Part shown: one piece after another, positions 58,794 to 64,000 of the stretch
Layout: each line of letters opens with the position of its first letter
Numbering within the stretch: the first letter of the stretch is position 1
Assembly: GCA_045605025.1 (NCBI GenBank)
Contig: JAZUPE010000085.1
Span: 1-64,000, forward strand
DNA: 64,000 nt
Origin: SIG598 sp045605025
GTDB taxonomy: Bacteria; Bacillota; Clostridia; Oscillospirales; Acutalibacteraceae
Direction of reading: 5' to 3'
Made by a program: the position numbers and the translations under genes
Notes under the pieces: generated by a model
What the model saw: only the letters and a program-made list of their open reading frames with translations
What the model was told of the DNA's origin: nothing
The model's database searches: none

Positions 58794-61700
58794 TTATTTA
58801 TTGCGGCGGTTTTCTCTGCGGAAGTAGAGATTGCCGTTGTCGGACGGAAGCAGATCCTCCGGCACTTCGCCGGGCTGTTCTGCCTGACCGTCGTCATCGT
58901 AATATTCCTCGTAGCCGCGGAACACTTCTTCGTCGAAAACATCCCGCAAATCCACCGCCTCAAAGCCCTCGGCGGTATAGTCACGGGCAGGTTCCGGCTC
59001 CTGGGCGGCTTCCGGCGCTTCTTCAGCGGAAGCCTCGGCAGCGGCTCTCTGCTGTCTGCGGGCACGGCGCTCAGCCGCGGCTTCCTCGTCCTTTGCCCCA
59101 AACAGCCTGTCCAGAATTTCCTCTGCCTTTCCGCGCAGCGCGGGAATGACCATTACCAGCAGAATCAGGACGCACACCACGGAAATGATGATGCCTGCAA
59201 TCAGTCCGGTGGGCAGGAAGGTCATCTGAACGGTATGCTCGCCTTCGGGAACAGCAAAGCACAGCAGTCCGTCGCCAAGAGCGAATGTATCAACCTTTTC
59301 GCCGTCGATGCGGACTTTCCAGCCGCTGTCATAACTGAGGGAGGTGAACATCATCTGTCCGTTGGGGTTGGTGCAGTTAACCTTGCCTCTGATGTTGCCT
59401 TCCTTATATTCCACATCGTAAAGCTGTCCTTCACGGAGTTCTTCGACAGCCTGATGGAACACATCCTCGTTGACCGAGGCAAGGAAGATATTACCAACGA
59501 CCGAGCTGAGTTCGGTTGTGAAGGTGACATCGACGCTGGTGCCTGCAGGAAGCGGGCCGAGGTCGATGGTGTTCGGTTCGTTAGGAGAGGAATTGTACAC
59601 GCCGTTGTTGCAGCGGACACTGATGGATTTCGCCGCGCGGCAGTCGACGTAGATGGAGAACATTCCGTCCTCGGGCACGGTGCGGGTGATGGTGAATTCA
59701 TAGGAATCTCTGCCGCCGGCACCGTTCATGGCAAAGAATGTGTCGTTGATGTTCACGTCACAGTTGTAGCCGGTGGCGGAGCTGGAATTGTCGGCACTGG
59801 TGACGCTTCCGTCGGTGGACGCGCTGTAGAGGTGCATCTTCCAGACGTAGCCGTCTACGCCGGTGGCCTGCTTGACGAAGCCGTTCTGTACATTGTAGGG
59901 ATTATCCACCTGCCAGTTCCATTCCACGATGTTGTTGCGCACAAGGTATGCCTTACTGAGCGCGGAGAGGTTCTGATAGATATATCTGGAGCCGCCGTCG
60001 CCGGTTTCCGACTGGCCGGTGTACTGCAGATCGGTGTAGTCCACGTCAGGGGTCTGCAGGACAACATATTTGACGCCCATCTGCGAATCGCTGTCCGGGG
60101 TATAATTCTTGTAAAGGTAGCTGTTGACCCCGTGGATTGCATAGCCCATCTTGCCCATGAGGGTGGTGGTGGCTTTGGGATTGCTGGAGGCAAAGACGGT
60201 GATGCCGCTGTAGTTGAACAGAGCGGGGTCGTTGCAGGTCTTGCGGGGGAGGAACTCCATGCGGTACATGTTGCTGTCCTCTTCAAGATAGCCTTCAACC
60301 AGCCCCACTGTGCGGTCGTTGACATCGTAGTCGGTAACAAAACCGATGCTTCCGTCACGGTCGTTGCGCTCGGTGAAATATTCGTTGGCATCAAGCTGCT
60401 GAATCAGCACCGAGGCGTTTGCGGTAACCTCGGCAAAGACGAACACTGTCAGCACAGCGCAGCACAGGGCGCGGCGCATGTATCCGGCGGCGTGCAGACC
60501 GATAATCACGGCGTAAACGGCAAAGAAGAACAGGCTGACATAGATCATCCGGAAATCAGCCTTGCCGTCACCCACACTCTGCTCAAGCATGAGCAGACCA
60601 AGAACCACGCCGAAGCAGGTCAGCACACGTTTGGGATTGAGGGCGGAAAGGTTGGACAGCACCTGCATGCCCACGCACAGCATGGCAAAGCTGAGCAGGA
60701 AGGAGAATCGATAGGGCAGGTCGTTGGGGAAATGGAAGCCGTGCCAGGCAAAGTTGAGCCAGTTAACCGACATGGAAAGAGCCAGCACACCCACAAGGCC
60801 GCCCCACGCGATGCGGCGGCGCAGAGAGAATCTGTCGCAGGAGAGGAACAGCGCCAGCAGCAGCACGGCCAGCACCGAACAGTAGATGTTGGGCAGGTTG
60901 TCGCCGCGCATGGATGGATAGGAACCGAACAGGGTTCTCTGGAACAGACTGAACAGGTCAAAGTTGCTGTCCAGATTGCGCGCGAAGGAATCCTCCGCTC
61001 CGGAGGTGGATCCAAGGGCGATAAACGTGGGGATAATCAGCACAGCGGAGATTCCGCCGCCGATGAGGGATCCGTAGCAGAAACGCCAGAAATGGCGCAG
61101 ACGGTCGCTGACAGTGGGCCTGCTCTCATCACTGATGGCGATGGCGATGTAATAGAGCACAAGGAACACGCACAGCATGTAACCGATATAGTAATTGGTA
61201 AGCAGAGCAAGTGCAAGGGTCACGCAGTAGAGCAGGGGTTCTCCGCGCTTAAGCAGCCGGTCAAGGCCGAGACAGACCAGAGGCAGCAGCACCAGCGGAT
61301 CCAGCCACATCAGGTTCCATGAATGGCCGATGAAGAAGGAAATCATGGAGTAGGCGACGCCGCCCGCAACAATGGAGAAATCATTGCGCTTGAACACCTT
61401 GCCGGCGAAGATGGAGAAGGTCACACCTGCGGCGGTGATCTTAAGTACAGTGGCAAGGGCGATGGCTTCAGTCAGAGCCTCACGGGGGAAGATGAGCATG
61501 AGCAGGTTAAACGGGCTGCTCAGATAATAGGAGAACAGCGAAAGGAAGCTGCTGCCCAGACCAAGGCTGTCCGAATAGACCAGACTGCCGCCGGAGAAAA
61601 CGGACAGAATCTTTTCCCTCAGCAGAGAGAAGAACGCCACATACTGATGGTGCATATCAATTATCAACACCGTATGGTTGCCGAAAGGGAACACCTCAAG

Positions 61701-62006
61701 GGTGATGTATGTCAGCATTATGCCGATGAACGAAAGCGTTCCGGCCATGACCACATAAGAGATAGAATCAGAAGTATCAAATGATTTTTCGTCCAGCCAG
61801 ATTCTCGCGCAGCAGAAAACGAGCATGCCCACTGCCACGCTGAATATCACCGAGAACCAGAGGCTGGCGGCGACAAATTCTGAGCGTGCGATCAAAAAAG
61901 TGAACAGTCCGACAATAAAGAACGAAAAAATGCTCGCTATGGCAGTGCTGGACTGTTTCTGCGCGATCGTTTCGCGCAGTGTCGGTATCTTCGACCGGTT
62001 GTTCAT
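58794..62006 (-). CDS. YfhO-family large membrane protein
   Basis: 1070 residues. About twelve helices fill residues 25-530, with the YfhO pattern IDMHHQYVAFFSLLREKI, SLGLGSSFLSLFSYYLSSPFN, SFFIGHSWNLMWLDPLVLLP and TNYYIGYMLCVFL. A long external beta-rich part (about 550-910), one more helix (about 930-955) and an acidic/Ala-rich cytoplasmic tail (about 975-1070) follow. YfhO proteins are GT-C-like and in B. subtilis/Listeria act in glycosylation of lipoteichoic acid. The ATG has GGGAGG upstream; promoter at 62090-62118. Together with the glycosyltransferase at 15-18 kb this implies decorated cell-wall polymers. Confidence 0.9.
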   Translation of the reverse strand: MNNRSKIPTLRETIAQKQSSTAIASIFSFFIVGLFTFLIARSEFVAASLWFSVIFSVAVGMLVFCCARIWLDEKSFDTSDSISYVVMAGTLSFIGIMLTYITLEVFPFGNHTVLIIDMHHQYVAFFSLLREKILSVFSGGSLVYSDSLGLGSSFLSLFSYYLSSPFNLLMLIFPREALTEAIALATVLKITAAGVTFSIFAGKVFKRNDFSIVAGGVAYSMISFFIGHSWNLMWLDPLVLLPLVCLGLDRLLKRGEPLLYCVTLALALLTNYYIGYMLCVFLVLYYIAIAISDESRPTVSDRLRHFWRFCYGSLIGGGISAVLIIPTFIALGSTSGAEDSFARNLDSNFDLFSLFQRTLFGSYPSMRGDNLPNIYCSVLAVLLLALFLSCDRFSLRRRIAWGGLVGVLALSMSVNWLNFAWHGFHFPNDLPYRFSFLLSFAMLCVGMQVLSNLSALNPKRVLTCFGVVLGLLMLEQSVGDGKADFRMIYVSLFFFAVYAVIIGLHAAGYMRRALCCAVLTVFVFAEVTANASVLIQQLDANEYFTERNDRDGSIGFVTDYDVNDRTVGLVEGYLEEDSNMYRMEFLPRKTCNDPALFNYSGITVFASSNPKATTTLMGKMGYAIHGVNSYLYKNYTPDSDSQMGVKYVVLQTPDVDYTDLQYTGQSETGDGGSRYIYQNLSALSKAYLVRNNIVEWNWQVDNPYNVQNGFVKQATGVDGYVWKMHLYSASTDGSVTSADNSSSATGYNCDVNINDTFFAMNGAGGRDSYEFTITRTVPEDGMFSIYVDCRAAKSISVRCNNGVYNSSPNEPNTIDLGPLPAGTSVDVTFTTELSSVVGNIFLASVNEDVFHQAVEELREGQLYDVEYKEGNIRGKVNCTNPNGQMMFTSLSYDSGWKVRIDGEKVDTFALGDGLLCFAVPEGEHTVQMTFLPTGLIAGIIISVVCVLILLVMVIPALRGKAEEILDRLFGAKDEEAAAERRARRQQRAAAEASAEEAPEAAQEPEPARDYTAEGFEAVDLRDVFDEEVFRGYEEYYDDDGQAEQPGEVPEDLLPSDNGNLYFRRENRRNK

Positions 62007-62089
62007 CGGAATTCCTCCCAATCGGAAATTTCACCTTTCTGTATCCCGCAGAAGGCGCAGAAAGGCATAGTAATCTATTGTAAATAAAT

Positions 62090-62118
62090 ATTATATCTCA
62101 TCGACTAAGAAAACGCAA
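62090..62118 (-). promoter_or_regulatory. YfhO promoter
   Basis: TTGCGT (62113-62118), 17 bases, TATAAT (62090-62095) on the minus strand. Confidence 0.7.
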
Positions 62119-62139
62119 CCTCCGTGTGCGGCGGACATA

Positions 62140-62913
62140 TCACGTAGCGGTGCAGGCGGCTTCCATGATCCTGTCGAGCATAAAACCGGCAAACCGTCCG
62201 GCTACATCCGGATTGACAATCATCATTCTTCCGCCGCGGTATTGCTCAAGGGCGGCGGATATCAGCTCGCGGAATTCTTCCGGCAGAGAAGTTATTCCCC
62301 ACTCTCCCCCTTCCAGCTTGGACAGGACGCGTCCGTCACGGGCATATCCCAGCACGCGGCAGAGATTGAGTGTAATATAGACGGAATCGCGGAGAATATC
62401 GTCTTCCGCTCCCTCGATGTCGTTCCATATGCTGTCAAGATAATCCTCAGGCGGAACTGGAGCGAATACATTTTCTATCTCCTCGCCGTACAGGGTGATG
62501 CCGCGGTGACGGGTGATGGTGAAGTGGGCGGCAAGATCCTTGTCGGTACCGTTCATCTTCGCGATGTAGTCCTCCGGATCACGGCGGTACCAGTCAATGT
62601 GCGCGTTGGAAAAATGCAATTCAAAAGGGGTCGGATATACAAAGGGATCGCATACCTCTCTGCACACCACGCTCATTTCTATGCCCTTTGCCGGGGCGTG
62701 TTCGTTGTGAGCGACGGTCATGTCCATCAGCCGCCGCTTTGTCACGTCGGGAATGCTTCCGCTGACCACTATAAGCAGGTCGATGTCGCTCTGACTGCCG
62801 TTGAAACAGCCCATGGCAGCAGAGCCATGAAGATACACCCCCACGAGCATACCGGCAAGTATCTCGCGGCACTGTGCGACGTAGCTTTCCAGCAGCGCGG
62901 TGTAGTTTTCCAT
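62140..62913 (-). CDS. AadA-like nucleotidyltransferase (ANT(3'')/ANT(9) type)
   Basis: 257 residues. The nucleotidyltransferase core has Gly30-Ser31 (YLHGSAAMG), metal ligands Asp43 and Asp45 (QSDIDLLIVV) and a Glu79 (GIEMSVV) matching the catalytic base of AadA, followed by PTPFELHF, like AadA's PxxRELQF. The C-terminal DUF4111-type helical domain has YITLNLCRVLGYARDGRVLSK and GEWGITSLP, parallel to the AadA sequence. It may adenylylate an aminoglycoside, but chromosomal homologues often have unknown substrates. Ribosome site AGGAAAGAGAGG. It lies downstream of a small cysteine-containing ORF. Confidence 0.8.
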   Translation of the reverse strand: MENYTALLESYVAQCREILAGMLVGVYLHGSAAMGCFNGSQSDIDLLIVVSGSIPDVTKRRLMDMTVAHNEHAPAKGIEMSVVCREVCDPFVYPTPFELHFSNAHIDWYRRDPEDYIAKMNGTDKDLAAHFTITRHRGITLYGEEIENVFAPVPPEDYLDSIWNDIEGAEDDILRDSVYITLNLCRVLGYARDGRVLSKLEGGEWGITSLPEEFRELISAALEQYRGGRMMIVNPDVAGRFAGFMLDRIMEAACTAT

Positions 62914-62940
62914 CGGTTATGCCCTCTCTTTCCTCATATG

Positions 62941-63228
62941 TCAGTTCTTTCTATGTGCGGTCCATTCCGCTTTCCGGTCTTCCCGCTGCGCAAGGCAGCC
63001 GCATGGCATACCTGCCGGCGGTGACACCGATCTATCCTTGCGCCATATCTCATAGAGAGAAACCCCACTGACGTCTTCATAATCGTGACTGCCTCTGCAG
63101 CTAAACTGCCACGCCCCGTCGTCTATATCGCAGGAAACGTACAGTATCGGCGCGCCCTGCGCAATTATGTGGCAACAGGTAAACCACGGCGGCGTTTCCG
63201 GGTGCGGAAAACGGAAATCTGCAAGCAA
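62941..63228 (-). CDS. Small conserved-looking protein with uncertain start
   Basis: A frame of about 95 residues with coding character: FTCCHIIAQGAPILYVSCD, DDGAWQFSCRGSHDY, then VSGVSLYEIWRKDRS. I recall similar short proteins in Firmicutes (Cys-His followed by Pro-Ile-Leu-Tyr-Val and Trp-Gln-Phe), sometimes labelled immunity-like, but I cannot name the family. No ATG with a ribosome site starts this frame. TTG at 63228 is a guess, and an ATG a few bases earlier is in another frame, so a frameshift or sequencing error is possible. It lies 27 bases before the AadA-like gene. Confidence 0.4.
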   Translation of the reverse strand: MLADFRFPHPETPPWFTCCHIIAQGAPILYVSCDIDDGAWQFSCRGSHDYEDVSGVSLYEIWRKDRSVSPPAGMPCGCLAQREDRKAEWTAHRKN

Positions 63229-63337
63229 GTAACATATCCGGTTTCTTCTTATCTTTTCCGGAAGCCTTCTCGGTTCGTTCCTGAGAGAACTGTGGTATCC
63301 GGAATCACGAAAGCTCCGGAATGACTGACGATTACGG

Positions 63338-64000
63338 TCAGCTGACCACGTTGCGGGGCTCTCCCTTGAGCCACGCCTCAATATTCCCCTCAACAATGCC
63401 CAGCAGGCGCTGACGGGTCTCCAGCGGAGCCCAGGCTACATGGGGAGTGATGATGAGATTTTTCGCGCCCTGCAGAGGACAGCCGGCACTCATAGGTTCA
63501 GTCGCCAGCACGTCCAGCGCCGCGCCTCCCAGTTTTCCGCTGTCGAGGGCTTCACGCAGAGCAGGCTCGTCGACCACTCCGCCGCGGGAGGTGTTGATGA
63601 AAAACGCACCCTGCTTCATTTTTCCGAACGCGTCGGAGTTGAACAGACCGGCGGTGGCTTCGGTCAGCGGACAGTGCACCGTCACCGCGTCCGCGCGGCT
63701 GAGCAGCTCATCAAAGGAGACGCATTCCATTTCTGGGCACTTTTCCAGGGTTCGGGTGTAGACCAGCACCGTCATTCCGAAGGCTTCGGCGATGCGGGCA
63801 ACGCGTCTGCCGATGCTTCCGCAGCCCACGATACCCAGCGTCATTCCCGCCAGCTCGCGCTGGGGATGAATGAACGCCGAGAACACCGGACTGGTAATCC
63901 ATCCGCCGGAGGAGGTATAGGCAGAATATTTTGAAAGACTGGTGCACAGCTCAAGCAGCATGGCAAAGGTAAGCTGCGCCACAGCGTCGGAGGAATATTC
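63338..64000 (-). CDS. D-2-hydroxyacid dehydrogenase, C-terminal part
   Basis: The gene runs off the right edge; 220 codons are visible and the N-terminus is missing. The frame is open to the last base (EYSSDAVAQLTFAMLLEL). The NAD-binding fold has GIVGCGSIGRRVARIAEAFG. Catalytic signatures are INTSRGGVVDEPALREAL with the substrate Arg, and the His-containing TPHVAWAPLETRQ. The family reduces 2-keto acids (glycerate/hydroxypyruvate, lactate and others); the exact substrate cannot be read here. It may lead the operon with the small ORF and the AadA-like gene. Confidence 0.92.
   Translation of the reverse strand, partial: EYSSDAVAQLTFAMLLELCTSLSKYSAYTSSGGWITSPVFSAFIHPQRELAGMTLGIVGCGSIGRRVARIAEAFGMTVLVYTRTLEKCPEMECVSFDELLSRADAVTVHCPLTEATAGLFNSDAFGKMKQGAFFINTSRGGVVDEPALREALDSGKLGGAALDVLATEPMSAGCPLQGAKNLIITPHVAWAPLETRQRLLGIVEGNIEAWLKGEPRNVVS

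Noticed and set aside
59235..61322. Long plus-strand frame opposite the YfhO gene
   Set aside because: Shadow of the YfhO coding sequence; composition unlike any membrane or soluble family.

Overview
This 64 kb window looks like chromosome from a GC-rich, endospore-forming Gram-positive anaerobe, most likely a Clostridia member near Oscillospiraceae/Ruminococcaceae. The evidence is a spoVAE fragment at the left edge, a V-type rather than F-type ATPase, the darA-holB-ricT cluster, a CWB2-repeat surface protein, FakA-RecG linkage, strong GGAGG ribosome sites and consensus sigma-A promoters. Nearly all genes lie on the minus strand. Nothing indicates a prophage, IS element, CRISPR array, tRNA or rRNA.

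Layout. 0-2 kb: end of spoVAE, a small membrane protein, and a DUF2975 + XRE pair with probable autoregulation. 2-7.5 kb: two large envelope proteins of unknown function, a lipoprotein with a cytoplasmic Pro-Glu tail and a 1006-residue acidic/TPR protein. 7.6-11.7 kb: fakA, recG and a small four-cysteine protein. 11.8-15 kb: a solitary peptide-type solute-binding lipoprotein, then mtnN-ymdB. 15-22 kb: a three-domain glycosyltransferase and a large S-layer-like CWB2 protein with tandem promoters and a long structured leader. 22.5-25.8 kb (plus strand): aquaporin, a histidine-kinase-like protein lacking its phospho-acceptor histidine, and a D,D-carboxypeptidase. 25.8-26.1 kb: a gene-free gap with a perfect promoter driving a candidate structured small RNA. 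26-31.4 kb: a TIR-like protein with a long disordered tail, a membrane protein with Arg-Pro-Asn-Gly repeats, an XRE regulator and an aldo/keto reductase-ferredoxin fusion. 31.4-35 kb: yfbR-darA-holB-ricT. 35-39.3 kb: a LytTR two-component pair without a linked peptide system, and two paralogous membrane TPR proteins.

39.4-49.9 kb is a complete V-ATPase operon (stalk, C, I, K, F, E, A, B, D, in transcription order) with a membrane-anchored Ntn-hydrolase-like gene between A and B. 50-53.4 kb: ACT + DUF711 proteins, then a membrane protein with twelve cysteines spaced almost exactly three residues apart next to its membrane span. 53.6-64 kb: rpsT, a CPA2 antiporter, an MGMT-type protein preceded by a CNNM/CBS protein with a 27-codon upstream ORF, DUF378, a CPBP protease under a perfect promoter/operator, a YfhO membrane protein, an AadA-like nucleotidyltransferase, and a 2-hydroxyacid dehydrogenase cut by the right edge.

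The genes do not form one pathway. Housekeeping blocks (replication/second messenger, V-ATPase, envelope) are interleaved with lineage-specific membrane proteins that carry long acidic or low-complexity tails. The parts most likely to be undescribed are the small RNA candidate, the CXX-repeat protein, the hydrolase inside the V-ATPase operon, the TIR-like protein and the surface-protein leader. Start codons were chosen from ribosome-site spacing and overlaps. All family calls are from reading motifs, without database searches.
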